Shown in pieces: positions 8,880 through 16,142 of a stretch of DNA of 64,000 bases. The position numbers and the translations under genes are program-made. This DNA is from Bacteroides clarus YIT 12056 (GTDB lineage Bacteria > Bacteroidota > Bacteroidia > Bacteroidales > Bacteroidaceae), in NCBI RefSeq assembly GCF_900129655.1, contig NZ_FQWK01000001.1, positions 186,001 to 250,000 of the forward strand, written 5' to 3'. The notes beneath the pieces were generated by a model. It was given only the letters and a program-made list of their open reading frames with translations. It had not been told where the DNA came from and searched no databases. Numbering within the stretch: position 1 is the first letter of the stretch; each line of letters begins with the position of its first letter.

Positions 8880-9686
8880 TCATTTGTCTGTTTCTTCTTT
8901 CATTTCTTTCAAGGCTGTTCCCACCCGGTTGGTCAACTCTATAAACTCTTGTACGGACAGTTGTTCGGGACGCTTATTGAAGAGGAGGTCTTCGGTCAGC
9001 GGACATTCTTTGCCGAGTATCGGTTTTATGGAATTGCGCAAGGTTTTCCGGCGTTGGTTGAATGTGGTTTTTACCACCTGCTTGAATAACTTTTCGTCGC
9101 ATCCCAATTGTCGCGTGTCATTGCGAGTCATACGGATAACGGCGCTTTTCACTTTAGGGGGAGGGTTGAACACGTGCTCGCTTACGGTGAAGAGGTACTC
9201 CACGCGATACCAGGCTTGTATCAGTACGCTCAGAATACCGTACGTCTTGCTGCCCGGACCGGCGGCGATGCGCTCGGCGACCTCTTTCTGTATCATGCCC
9301 GTGCAGCATGGTATCAGGTCCTTGTTGTCCAGCATTTTAAAGAAAATCTGGCTGGATATGTTATAGGGATAATTACCCGTCAGTACGAATGGCTGTCCGT
9401 CGAACAGGCGTTGCAGATTCATTTTCAGGAAATCGTCCTCTATGATATTATCCTCCAATTGCGGGTAAGCTTCCCGCAGATAGGCTACCGATTCGTAATC
9501 CACTTCCACAACTTTCACTGTGCGCTCTTTGGGTAAAAGAAATTGTGTCAGTACCCCCATACCCGGTCCCACTTCCAGTATCGGGAGTTTGGGACAGGCG
9601 TCTACGGTGTCGGCGATGTCCTGCGCCACTTTCAGGTCTTTCAGAAAGTGCTGGCCGAGAAACTTTTTAGGTTTAACTAATCTCAT
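8880..9686 (-). CDS. rsmA: 16S rRNA (adenine1518-N6/adenine1519-N6)-dimethyltransferase
   Basis: RsmA (KsgA), 268 aa, dimethylates two adjacent adenines in the 3' hairpin of 16S rRNA during late 30S assembly. Visible motifs are the N-terminal KKFLGQHFLKD, the SAM-binding LEVGPGMGVLTQFLL, the acidic VVEVDYES, and the catalytic NYPYNISSQIFFKML. The C-terminal FNPPPKVKSAVIRM and FNQRRKTLRNSIK are also family signatures. Length is standard. It is first in a probable rsmA-mgtE transcript, with a -7 box just upstream. Confidence 0.97.
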   Translation of the reverse strand: MRLVKPKKFLGQHFLKDLKVAQDIADTVDACPKLPILEVGPGMGVLTQFLLPKERTVKVVEVDYESVAYLREAYPQLEDNIIEDDFLKMNLQRLFDGQPFVLTGNYPYNISSQIFFKMLDNKDLIPCCTGMIQKEVAERIAAGPGSKTYGILSVLIQAWYRVEYLFTVSEHVFNPPPKVKSAVIRMTRNDTRQLGCDEKLFKQVVKTTFNQRRKTLRNSIKPILGKECPLTEDLLFNKRPEQLSVQEFIELTNRVGTALKEMKEETDK

Positions 9687-9702
9687 GTATCAACTAAATC
9701 GT

Positions 9703-9723
9703 TACTTTTGCGGTTCAAAGGTA
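9703..9723. promoter_or_regulatory. Facing -7 boxes for rsmA (minus) and the flippase-like gene (plus)
   Basis: Plus strand: TACTTTTG at 9703-9710. Minus strand: TACCTTTG at 9716-9723. Both fit TAnnTTTG. The two boxes lie only 5 bases apart on opposite strands, so the divergent transcripts may compete for polymerase. Confidence 0.5.
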
Positions 9724-9795
9724 ATCCTTTTCGGCGAATTACGAGTTACAAATCACAAATTACGACGCGTGCCGGATGAATTTTAAGGTAAAACG

Positions 9796-10779
9796 ATGAA
9801 TAAGATAATAAAAAAAACATTGAAAATCGTGTTGCCCGTTCTTTTGGGCGGTTTTATCCTGTATTGGGTGTATCGTGATTTTGATTTTGAACGTGCCAAA
9901 GAATTGCTTTTGCATGGTACGAATTGGGGATGGATGCTGTTCTCACTGTTCTTCGGCGTGATGAGCCATGTGTTTCGAGGGTGGCGCTGGCGACAGACGC
10001 TGGAACCGTTGGGGGCTTACCCCAAGAGGAGCGATTGTGTGGATGCCATATTCATTTCCTATGCTACCAATTTGATATTGCCCCGTGTGGGTGAAGTGTC
10101 GCGTTGCGGTATTCTGGCTAAGTATGATGATGTATCGTTTTCCAAATCTTTGGGGACTGTGGTAACCGAGCGTTTGGTGGATACCTTGTGTATCCTTTTG
10201 ATTACGGGACTTACTTTTCTGGTTCAGATGCCCGTGTTTCTCCGCTTCTTTCAGGAAACGGGTACAAAAATCCCTTCACTGATGCATCTGCTGACATCGC
10301 CCTGGTTTTATGTGTCCCTGTTCTGTGTTATCGGCGTGCTGGTGCTTATGTATTATCTGATGCGGATGCTTTCTTTCTTTGAGAAAGTGAAGGGAGTCGT
10401 GCTGAATGTGTGCGAGGGGGTGATGTCGCTTCGTAATGTGAGGAATATACCCTTGTTTATTCTCTATACGTTACTTATATGGGGATGTTACTTCTATCAT
10501 TTCTATCTGACTTTCTATTGCTTCTCTTTTACGGAACATCTTAGTTTTCAGGCCGCAATGGTGATGTTTGTAGGCGGAACATTTGCAGTAATCGTTCCTA
10601 CGCCCAATGGGGCGGGCCCTTGGCATTTTGCCGTTATCACCATGATGATGCTTTACGGCGTGAACGCTACGGATGCCGGCGCTTTTGCACTGATAGTACA
10701 TGGTATTCAAACCTTGCTGGTTGTACTGCTCGGTATTTATGGCGGACTGCACGTTTCGTTGGTGAACCGTGCAAAATGA
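9796..10779 (+). CDS. Flippase-like integral membrane protein (LPG synthase TM-domain family, UPF0104)
   Basis: A 327-aa inner-membrane protein with about eight hydrophobic helices. It belongs to the family of the membrane part of lysylphosphatidylglycerol synthase (MprF N-terminal domain). Diagnostic stretches are RGWRWRQTLEP, FISYATNLILPRVGEVSRCG, GTVVTERLVDTLCI, and the C-terminal VPTPNGAGPWHFAV. It lacks the cytoplasmic aminoacyl-transfer domain of MprF, so it is not itself a lysyl-PG synthase. Relatives are thought to move lipids or lipid-linked molecules, but no substrate can be given. The acyltransferase gene starts 50 bases later behind its own palindromic promoter. Confidence 0.88.
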   Translation: MNKIIKKTLKIVLPVLLGGFILYWVYRDFDFERAKELLLHGTNWGWMLFSLFFGVMSHVFRGWRWRQTLEPLGAYPKRSDCVDAIFISYATNLILPRVGEVSRCGILAKYDDVSFSKSLGTVVTERLVDTLCILLITGLTFLVQMPVFLRFFQETGTKIPSLMHLLTSPWFYVSLFCVIGVLVLMYYLMRMLSFFEKVKGVVLNVCEGVMSLRNVRNIPLFILYTLLIWGCYFYHFYLTFYCFSFTEHLSFQAAMVMFVGGTFAVIVPTPNGAGPWHFAVITMMMLYGVNATDAGAFALIVHGIQTLLVVLLGIYGGLHVSLVNRAK

Positions 10780-10789
10780 ATCAATTAAT

Positions 10790-10813
10790 TTTATACTTTT
10801 GCAAAAGTATAAA
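10790..10813 (+). promoter_or_regulatory. 24-bp perfect palindrome containing the acyltransferase -7 box
   Basis: TTTATACTTTTG is followed directly by CAAAAGTATAAA, its exact reverse complement. The left arm contains the -7 box TACTTTTG (10794-10801). The arrangement suggests a dimeric repressor site over the promoter, or a promoter that works both ways. The start codon of the next gene is 16 bases downstream. Confidence 0.6.
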
Positions 10814-10829
10814 CACATAAATAGCACAG

Positions 10830-11984
10830 ATGTCTAATACTTTATCATCTGCGTTTGCAGATACGAAACCGCATTATAATATCCTCGACGGACTGCGTGG
10901 GGTGGCGGCGCTGACAGTTGTATGTTTCCACTTGTTTGAGGCTTATGCCACCAGTCATCTGGACCAGAAGATTAACCACGGGTATTTGGCTGTCGATTTT
11001 TTCTTTATTTTATCCGGATTCGTCGTTGGTTATGCCTATGATGACCGGTGGAAAACAATGCGTATTACTGATTTCCTTAAACGTCGGTTTATTCGTTTGC
11101 ATCCTATGGTAGTTCTCGGAGCGGTCATCGGAGCTGTGATGTTTTATTTTCAAGGCTGTTCTGTTTGGGATGTTTCACAGGTATCTGCAATGGCGTTGAT
11201 ACTCGCTACGCTAATGAATGCTTTTCTAATTCCGGCGACTCCCGGTATGGAAATTCGGGGAGTAGGCGAGATGTACCCTCTGAACGGACCCAGCTGGTCT
11301 CTGTTTTTTGAATATATGGGTAATATTCTATATGCGTTCTTTCTGCATAAGCTTTCTACAAAAGTCCTTTCCATATTAGTATTGTCGGCGGGTTGCGGAC
11401 TGGCTGTATTTGCTCTTTGCGGACCGCTTGGCGATATATGTGTGGGCTTTGCTTTGACGGAAGAAAATATAATCGGCGGCTCTTTGCGATTGTTGTTCTC
11501 GTTTCCGGCAGGTTTGTTGTTGTCACGCATCTTCAAGCCTGTCAAGGTACGAGGGGCGTTCTGGATAGGGAGTTTCTCTATTGTCATTTTATCGGCGGTT
11601 CCCAGAATTGGCGGCAGTGAGCATCTATGGATGAATGGTTTGTATGATACTATATGCTTTGCCGTCGCGTTTCCTTTGTTAGTCTGTCTTGGAGCTTCGG
11701 GAAAGACTACGGATAAAGTCACGACCCGGGTTTGTAAGTTTCTGGGAGATATATCATATCCGTTGTACATGGTGCACTATCCTTTTATCTATCTGTATTA
11801 TGCTTGGGTTAAGAATGAGCACCTTACATTTACGCAGTCTCTGCCGGGTGCGGTAGCGCTTGTGGCGGGTTCTGTCGTGTTGGCTTACTTATGCCTGAAA
11901 TTGTATGATGAACCGGTACGCAGATGGCTTGCCAAGCATCTTTTGCATGCATACGGCTCAAGAAGTAACAGAAATGGCGGATAA
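10830..11984 (+). CDS. Acyltransferase 3 family membrane protein
   Basis: A 384-aa integral membrane protein of the acyltransferase 3 family (OafA/NodX-like), which usually transfers acetyl or other acyl groups to surface sugars or peptidoglycan. Family motifs visible are LDGLRGVAALTVVCFHLFE near residue 19, with the conserved His, and YLAVDFFFILSGFVVGYAYD near residue 50. KRRFIRLHPMVVLG follows near residue 88. About ten membrane helices follow, and the region DISYPLYMVHYPFIYLYY near residue 310 is also typical. It has no SGNH domain. No glycan synthesis genes lie beside it, so the acceptor cannot be named. Confidence 0.93.
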   Translation: MSNTLSSAFADTKPHYNILDGLRGVAALTVVCFHLFEAYATSHLDQKINHGYLAVDFFFILSGFVVGYAYDDRWKTMRITDFLKRRFIRLHPMVVLGAVIGAVMFYFQGCSVWDVSQVSAMALILATLMNAFLIPATPGMEIRGVGEMYPLNGPSWSLFFEYMGNILYAFFLHKLSTKVLSILVLSAGCGLAVFALCGPLGDICVGFALTEENIIGGSLRLLFSFPAGLLLSRIFKPVKVRGAFWIGSFSIVILSAVPRIGGSEHLWMNGLYDTICFAVAFPLLVCLGASGKTTDKVTTRVCKFLGDISYPLYMVHYPFIYLYYAWVKNEHLTFTQSLPGAVALVAGSVVLAYLCLKLYDEPVRRWLAKHLLHAYGSRSNRNGG

Positions 11985-12029
11985 GAAAGATTTTTATGTT
12001 CTTATTATTTGCTGTTAGGAATAAATAAT

Positions 12030-12037
12030 TACTTTTG
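12030..12037 (+). promoter_or_regulatory. -7 box of the LytM-like/peptidase pair
   Basis: TACTTTTG matches TAnnTTTG. It places the transcript start near 12044, which excludes the upstream start at 12035 and supports the ATG at 12059. Confidence 0.55.
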
Positions 12038-12058
12038 CGCATAGAAAGTAAACTGTTT

Positions 12059-12889
12059 ATGAAAAACACAATCAACTCTTTGATAGTAGCCGCTGCATTG
12101 TCGGCATTATCGGTTTGTGCTGATGCACAGTCTTTTCAACGAATATTGGAACGCCCTGTCAATATAGTCCGGTCGGAATGGGAGTATGATAATGACGGGA
12201 ATCAGGAACTGAATTATTACAACGAAGATTATTGTAACTATTATCTTTATAGGGTTAATGATGACTCCTATAATTTGAGACCCGGCAAGAACACCGTTTT
12301 TAAGAGAATGAAAGATGCACAGTACAATAACCTATTTAACAGAGCCACTACTTACACGTTTTTTCGTGGAAGTTTTCCAAAGGACTTCAATATAAATACG
12401 CCTTATGCGTTTCCTGTAAAGAATGGCATGCAAACCGCTTGGAAAACGGACAGGCGCGAATCTGTCAGAACCTTGCAATTTCGCATGTTGCCGGGTGATA
12501 CTGTCTATGCCACCCGTAGCGGAATCGTGTGTCGTACGATGTTGCCTCGCCAGTTGCTGATATGCCATGCCGACTATACTTTTGCAGCCTATCTGGCTAT
12601 GAATGAGAATTTTGTTTCTCCCGGTGAGGAGGTGCGTACGGGACAACCGGTCGGGATAGCCGGCCCTACGGGAGTTTCTATCTCCTTTTTCTTCCTTGAT
12701 AAAAATAAATTCAGCGGATTGGAAGCCGCCGGATATGTCTATTCACACTTTACGCCGGTATTCCGTACTGCGGAAGGCGATGTAAAGCCTGTGGAGAGGA
12801 AGATGTATAATGCGCTTGTCGATGATGAACTCATTATGCTGGATATGAGCAAGCGTGAACAAAAGAAGTATTTAAAAAGTAAAAAATGA
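12059..12889 (+). CDS. Secreted degenerate LytM (peptidase M23)-like protein
   Basis: A 276-aa exported protein with signal peptide MKNTINSLIVAAALSALSVC..ADA. Residues about 150-225 keep the M23 fold signature: MLPGDTVYATRSGIVC, then FVSPGEEVRTGQPVGIAGPTGVS. The zinc ligands are lost. The usual tyrosine-His-Leu stretch reads AYLAMNE, and the final His-x-His reads SISFFFLD. It is therefore probably a pseudoenzyme that could bind cell-wall peptides or regulate an amidase, as LytM activators do; that is inference. Start chosen at 12059 because the promoter overlaps the earlier ATG. The HExxH peptidase gene begins 1 base after its stop, so the two are co-translated. Confidence 0.78.
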   Translation: MKNTINSLIVAAALSALSVCADAQSFQRILERPVNIVRSEWEYDNDGNQELNYYNEDYCNYYLYRVNDDSYNLRPGKNTVFKRMKDAQYNNLFNRATTYTFFRGSFPKDFNINTPYAFPVKNGMQTAWKTDRRESVRTLQFRMLPGDTVYATRSGIVCRTMLPRQLLICHADYTFAAYLAMNENFVSPGEEVRTGQPVGIAGPTGVSISFFFLDKNKFSGLEAAGYVYSHFTPVFRTAEGDVKPVERKMYNALVDDELIMLDMSKREQKKYLKSKK

Positions 12890-12890
12890 A

Positions 12891-13673
12891 ATGAGACTTT
12901 CACTATTCCTTTATTTGGTGTTCGCCTCATATTGCGGGGCTGTCGCGCAAAATTTACAGATAAGATATGAGGGGGATCCCCTTTCGGAAAAAGATAGGAT
13001 TTGGATAGAACGTTTTTTGACATCCGAAATAGAACTCTATGCACGGTTTGGCTTGAAAGATACTACTAACTTGAAGTTGACCGTCTTTGAGAAAAAGCAG
13101 GATGCTTGGTATTATTTGGACAGCATAAAAGTAGCCTTGCCATCTCTGCATGCCGGCGGACTGTATATCCCCGGTAAGAAAGAGGCGATTATCTTAGGAC
13201 GTGAAAAATGGCGGGAACGGAGCTCAAAGATAATTATTCATGAATTGACGCATCATTTAAGCCGTCAGACCATGAAAAGACTGCCGGGATGGCTTAACGA
13301 AGGCCTATCCAAATATTTTGAAAATTGCGAGTTGGGTAAGAAAGGGCTTAAGCACACGCTTGGAGATTACGAGCGGGGACGGATACGTACCATGTACATG
13401 TTAGGTGAAGTGGATTTGAAATCGTTTATCGACAATACCAACGGTGATTTTCGTAAGAAACTGCTTACGGATGAATCTTATGCCTACGTTCTTTCCCACG
13501 CGCTTGTTACGTTCGGACTTGAAGTGGCTGAAAAAGAGTTTATGGAGAACTTTATAGCCTTATTGAACAAAAAGATGACAGGCGTTCGTTATTCCCAACT
13601 GATAGACGCCGTTTATCCCGGCGGCTTCATGCAATTTGAACGTGACTTTACCGATTTTTGCAATTCCGATTAG
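12891..13673 (+). CDS. Secreted zincin-type metallopeptidase (HExxH)
   Basis: A 260-aa exported protein with signal peptide MRLSLFLYLVFASYCGAVAQ. The catalytic zinc motif is visible in IIIHELTHHLS (HELTH, near residue 117). GWLNEGLSKYFE follows about 20 residues later and supplies the downstream Glu expected of gluzincins. This resembles the peptidase MA-like clan. Length and layout fit a compact envelope peptidase; no substrate is known. It is coupled to the preceding LytM-like gene (1-base gap), which suggests both act in the envelope. It has no C-terminal anchor. Confidence 0.82.
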   Translation: MRLSLFLYLVFASYCGAVAQNLQIRYEGDPLSEKDRIWIERFLTSEIELYARFGLKDTTNLKLTVFEKKQDAWYYLDSIKVALPSLHAGGLYIPGKKEAIILGREKWRERSSKIIIHELTHHLSRQTMKRLPGWLNEGLSKYFENCELGKKGLKHTLGDYERGRIRTMYMLGEVDLKSFIDNTNGDFRKKLLTDESYAYVLSHALVTFGLEVAEKEFMENFIALLNKKMTGVRYSQLIDAVYPGGFMQFERDFTDFCNSD

Positions 13674-13695
13674 AGCGATATTGAAAAATTACTCT

Positions 13696-13703
13696 TATAT
13701 TTG
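13696..13703 (+). promoter_or_regulatory. -7 box of pepD
   Basis: TATATTTG fits TAnnTTTG exactly and lies 20 bases before the pepD start codon. No clear -33 element. Confidence 0.55.
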
Positions 13704-13723
13704 CGAAAACAACATTTATAATT

Positions 13724-15181
13724 ATGAGTACAATCTTACAGTTGGCTCCACAAAATGTGTGGAAGCATTTCTATTCGCTGACTCAGATACCCCGTCCTTC
13801 CGGACATATGGAGAAAATAACTGAGTTCCTGATAAATTTCGGTAAGGGTTTGGGCTTGGAATCGTTTGTTGACGAGGTCGGCAATGTTATTATCCGCAAA
13901 CCTGCCACTCCGGGTATGGAAAACCGCAAAGGTGTCATTCTGCAGGCACACATGGATATGGTTCCGCAGAAGAACAACGATACAGTTCATGATTTTACCA
14001 AAGACCCCATTGAAACTTACATTGACGGTGACTGGGTAAAGGCTAAAGGTACCACGCTGGGGGCAGACGACGGTTTGGGCGTAGCCGCTATTATGGCTGT
14101 GCTTGAGGCGAACGACCTGAAGCATGGTCCGTTGGAAGCGTTGATTACCAAGGACGAGGAAACGGGTATGTACGGCGCGTTCGGTTTGAAACCGGGTACG
14201 CTGAATGGTGAGATTCTGCTGAATCTTGACTCCGAGGACGAAGGGGAACTTTATATCGGTTGCGCAGGCGGCATCGATATTACAGCTACATTGGAATATA
14301 AGGAAGAAGCCCCTGCGGCTGATTCCGTAGCCCGTAAGATAACCTTGAAAGGTTTGCGTGGCGGACATTCCGGATTGGAAATCAATCAGGGACGCGGTAA
14401 TGCCAATAAGTTGCTTGCCCGTATCGTACACGACTTGCTGATTGAGTTCGATTGTCAGTTGTCAAGCTTTGAAGGCGGTAATATGCGTAATGCGATTCCA
14501 CGTGAGGCGCACGCCGTATTGGTCTTTAATCCCGAAGACATCGAAGGATTAGAAGACTATATCAAGGAATATGAGGCACAGATTAATGAAGAATATACTC
14601 CGATCGAAGAAGGTATTACGTTAAAACTGGAGAACGTAGAGTTGCCTGCCGCCATTGTTCCCGAAGAAATCCAGGATAATATGATCAGTGTATTGATGGC
14701 CTGTCAGAACGGGGTTATGCGTATGATTCCCACTGTTCCCGACACGGTGGAGACTTCTTCCAATCTGGCCATTGTAACGATTGGAGGCGGTAAGGCTGAT
14801 GTTCGCATATTGGCTCGCAGTTCTTGCGATACAATGAAAGATTTCTTAGCGGATAGCCTGACAGCATGTTTCTCTATGGCAGGTATGAAGGTAGAGTTGA
14901 GCGGCGGTTACTCCGGCTGGCAGCCTAATGTGGATTCCCCGATTCTGCATGCCATGACGTTGTCCTATAAGCGGCAATTCGGTGTGGAACCGGCTGTGAA
15001 GGTCATTCATGCCGGTTTGGAGTGTGGTATTATCGGTGCCAATTGCCCGGGACTCGACATGATTTCTTTCGGACCTACGCTGCGTTCACCGCATTCGCCC
15101 GATGAACGTGCATATATTCCGTCTGTGACGAAGTTCTATGACTTCCTGGTTGCTACTTTGGAGCAGACTCCGGAAAAGTAA
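13724..15181 (+). CDS. pepD: Aminoacyl-histidine dipeptidase (M20 family)
   Basis: PepD, 485 aa, a cytosolic di-zinc peptidase that hydrolyses dipeptides such as Xaa-His. Zinc-site and catalytic motifs are in order: LQAHMDMVPQKN (His and Asp), GTTLGADDGLGVAA (bridging Asp), and TKDEETGMYGAFGL (catalytic Glu-Glu). LNLDSEDEGELYIGCAGG follows, then the dimerisation lid with GLRGGHSGLEI, and the final His region PGLDMISFGPTLRSPHSPDE. The start codon is ATG after an AT-rich leader. Monocistronic, with a promoter and terminator. Confidence 0.96.
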   Translation: MSTILQLAPQNVWKHFYSLTQIPRPSGHMEKITEFLINFGKGLGLESFVDEVGNVIIRKPATPGMENRKGVILQAHMDMVPQKNNDTVHDFTKDPIETYIDGDWVKAKGTTLGADDGLGVAAIMAVLEANDLKHGPLEALITKDEETGMYGAFGLKPGTLNGEILLNLDSEDEGELYIGCAGGIDITATLEYKEEAPAADSVARKITLKGLRGGHSGLEINQGRGNANKLLARIVHDLLIEFDCQLSSFEGGNMRNAIPREAHAVLVFNPEDIEGLEDYIKEYEAQINEEYTPIEEGITLKLENVELPAAIVPEEIQDNMISVLMACQNGVMRMIPTVPDTVETSSNLAIVTIGGGKADVRILARSSCDTMKDFLADSLTACFSMAGMKVELSGGYSGWQPNVDSPILHAMTLSYKRQFGVEPAVKVIHAGLECGIIGANCPGLDMISFGPTLRSPHSPDERAYIPSVTKFYDFLVATLEQTPEK

Positions 15182-15204
15182 TTCTTTTTATATATAATAA
15201 TGTG

Positions 15205-15236
15205 AAAGCAGGGTGCCGATGCGCTCTGCTTTTTTA
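15205..15236 (+). terminator. Terminator of pepD
   Basis: A stem of AAAGCAG (15205-15211) with CTGCTTT (15226-15232), extended by five pairs including G-U pairs, then a T run. Confidence 0.75.
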
Positions 15237-15340
15237 TTGCCGCCATTTTTACCTCGGTCTGTCAGAATTGCTTTGCTTTACTGACATTCTGTCCCTGCTT
15301 GCCGCCGTAATGTTGCAGGGAATTGATTTAGGTCAAGAAA

Positions 15341-15355
15341 TGTGTTATAAAACAT
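15341..15355 (+). promoter_or_regulatory. Operator-like repeat, distal copy
   Basis: TGTGTTATAAAACAT, identical to 15404-15418 and starting 63 bp before it (about six helical turns). The core TGTTATAAAACA is an imperfect palindrome. It is followed at 15349-15360 by the perfect palindrome AAAACATGTTTT. Confidence 0.6.
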
Positions 15356-15375
15356 GTTTTTCTATGTGTTTTCAC

Positions 15376-15405
15376 TTGCTATCTTGAACAAAGGCCTTAT
15401 TTTTG
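15376..15405 (+). promoter_or_regulatory. Promoter of the small-peptide cluster
   Basis: A -33 TTG at 15376-15378 and a perfect -7 box TATTTTTG at 15398-15405 are separated by 19 bases, the usual Bacteroides spacing. The expected transcript start near 15412 gives a leader of about 70 nt. Confidence 0.65.
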
Positions 15406-15418
15406 TGTTATAAAACAT
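15404..15418 (+). promoter_or_regulatory. Operator-like repeat, proximal copy, over the transcript start
   Basis: Second identical TGTGTTATAAAACAT. It overlaps the end of the -7 box and the expected start site, a position suited to repression, while the distal copy would allow looping or cooperative binding. Confidence 0.6.
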
Positions 15419-15481
15419 AGAAACGATAGGATAACAGGTTATTTTTAAGAATAACAAGATTGATTTTAGGAGGATAACAAA

Positions 15482-15556
15482 ATGAAAAAGTTAAGAAAAT
15501 TATTTAGACGTTTCGGCGAAGCCGATAAGAACATCTGGGGTTATGTAATGCTTTAA
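15482..15556 (+). CDS. Small cationic peptide 1 (24 aa), first of a tandem cluster
   Basis: The reading frame starts MKKLRKLFRRFGEADKN and ends IWGYVML, then TAA. The N-terminal half is strongly basic (KK, R, K, RR) with Leu4, Leu7, Phe8 and Phe11 on one helix face. The start is marked by AGGAGG at 15468-15473, eight bases before the ATG, a strong Shine-Dalgarno site that is rare in this genus. The leader holds a hairpin (GTTATT/AATAAC, 15438-15455). It shares the K-rich start, F-R-R motif and aromatic C-terminal part with peptides 2 and 3. It is too short for a domain call and has no signal peptide. Coding status is inferred from the promoter, ribosome site and repetition. Confidence 0.62.
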   Translation: MKKLRKLFRRFGEADKNIWGYVML

Positions 15557-15625
15557 GCATTCATCCCCTTTTAAGAGAGAAATTAGTTTTCAGTTTTCAA
15601 GATGTTAGTTTAATTTTTTAAGGTT

Positions 15626-15718
15626 ATGAAAAAGAAGATTATGAATTCATTCAGACGTATTCTCGCAGAGGTAGGTCGTAATGAGATGTTGATGATGGGA
15701 TACACCATCAAGAAATAG
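15626..15718 (+). CDS. Small cationic peptide 2 (30 aa)
   Basis: The frame starts MKKKIMNSFRRILAEVGRNE, continues with a Met-rich stretch (MLMMGYT) and ends IKK, then TAG. It aligns with peptide 3 over the first 19 residues as KKI-x-NSF-x-x-ILA-x-VG-x-N, a clear paralogue. Hydrophobic residues Ile5, Met6, Phe9, Ile12, Leu13 and Val16 fall at 3-4 residue steps, giving an amphipathic helix with a basic opposite side. Its leader (TTAGTTTAATTTTTTAAGGTT) is nearly the same as that of peptide 3. The start lies 70 bases after peptide 1 and there is no terminator between, so they share a transcript. Confidence 0.65.
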   Translation: MKKKIMNSFRRILAEVGRNEMLMMGYTIKK

Positions 15719-15759
15719 AGAGAAAATGTTTTCAGGGTATTAGTTTAATTTTTAAGATT

Positions 15760-15855
15760 ATGGGAAAAAAGATTGTAAACTCTTTCAAAGGTATTCTTGC
15801 CAAAGTTGGCGAGAATTGGATTGAAGCGATGAAGTATTATAACTACCCGAGATGA
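15760..15855 (+). CDS. Small cationic peptide 3 (31 aa)
   Basis: The frame starts MGKKIVNSFKGILAKVGENW and ends MKYYNYPR, then TGA. Ile5, Val6, Phe9, Ile12, Leu13, Val16, Trp20, Ile21 and Met24 make one continuous apolar helix face. Lys and Glu residues fill the other side, and the tail is Tyr-rich. Codon-level differences from peptide 2 keep the shared protein motif, which supports translation. A strong terminator follows 21 bases after the stop. No known family is recognised. Membrane-active peptide, type I toxin, signalling peptide or leaderless bacteriocin are all possible; none is shown by the sequence. Confidence 0.65.
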   Translation: MGKKIVNSFKGILAKVGENWIEAMKYYNYPR

Positions 15856-15876
15856 GTGTAGTGATTGATAAGAGAC

Positions 15877-15916
15877 CGGGGGATATGTTCTGAGAACGTA
15901 TCCCCCGCTTTTTTTA
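15877..15916 (+). terminator. Terminator of the small-peptide cluster
   Basis: A long stem CGGGGGATA (15877-15885) with TATCCCCCG (15899-15907), continued inward by TGTT with AACG (one G-U pair), then a T-rich tail from 15909. Confidence 0.9.
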
Positions 15917-16081
15917 TTACCGCAGGTATTTATGTCAGTATATGCTTTGTTTTTTTATTTTTTCTAAAAAGCCGGCACAATGTGGCTATTAATTTGTTAT
16001 TTTTACAGTGTGCATTCATGTGGCGGAGATATGAATCGTTTGTATAGATGGGCGCCGGCATGACATTACGGTTGAAGTACC

Positions 16082-16142
16082 ATTAAAAGGCTTCTAATTG
16101 CATATTAAAAGCCTTTTAATATGCAATTAGAAGCCTTTTAAT
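16082..16142. repeat. 61-bp near-perfect palindrome
   Basis: Two 30-bp arms (16082-16111 and 16113-16142) are exact reverse complements around a single C at 16112. Each arm begins and ends with the same motif (ATTAAAAG and its complement CTTTTAAT), so smaller palindromes are nested at the centre. It lies in the gap between the peptide cluster and the alpha-2-macroglobulin gene. It could form a cruciform or a very long RNA hairpin. Function is unknown. Confidence 0.9.

Noticed and set aside
12035..12058. Upstream start for the LytM-like gene
   Set aside because: The -7 box at 12030-12037 overlaps it; the later ATG begins a proper signal peptide.
15202..15387. 61-aa frame between pepD and the peptide cluster
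   Set aside because: It begins in the pepD terminator and runs over the promoter; no coding signature.
15865..16047. 60-aa frame after the peptide cluster
   Set aside because: It overlaps the terminator, has no ribosome site or relation to the three peptides, and its composition follows the AT-rich DNA.
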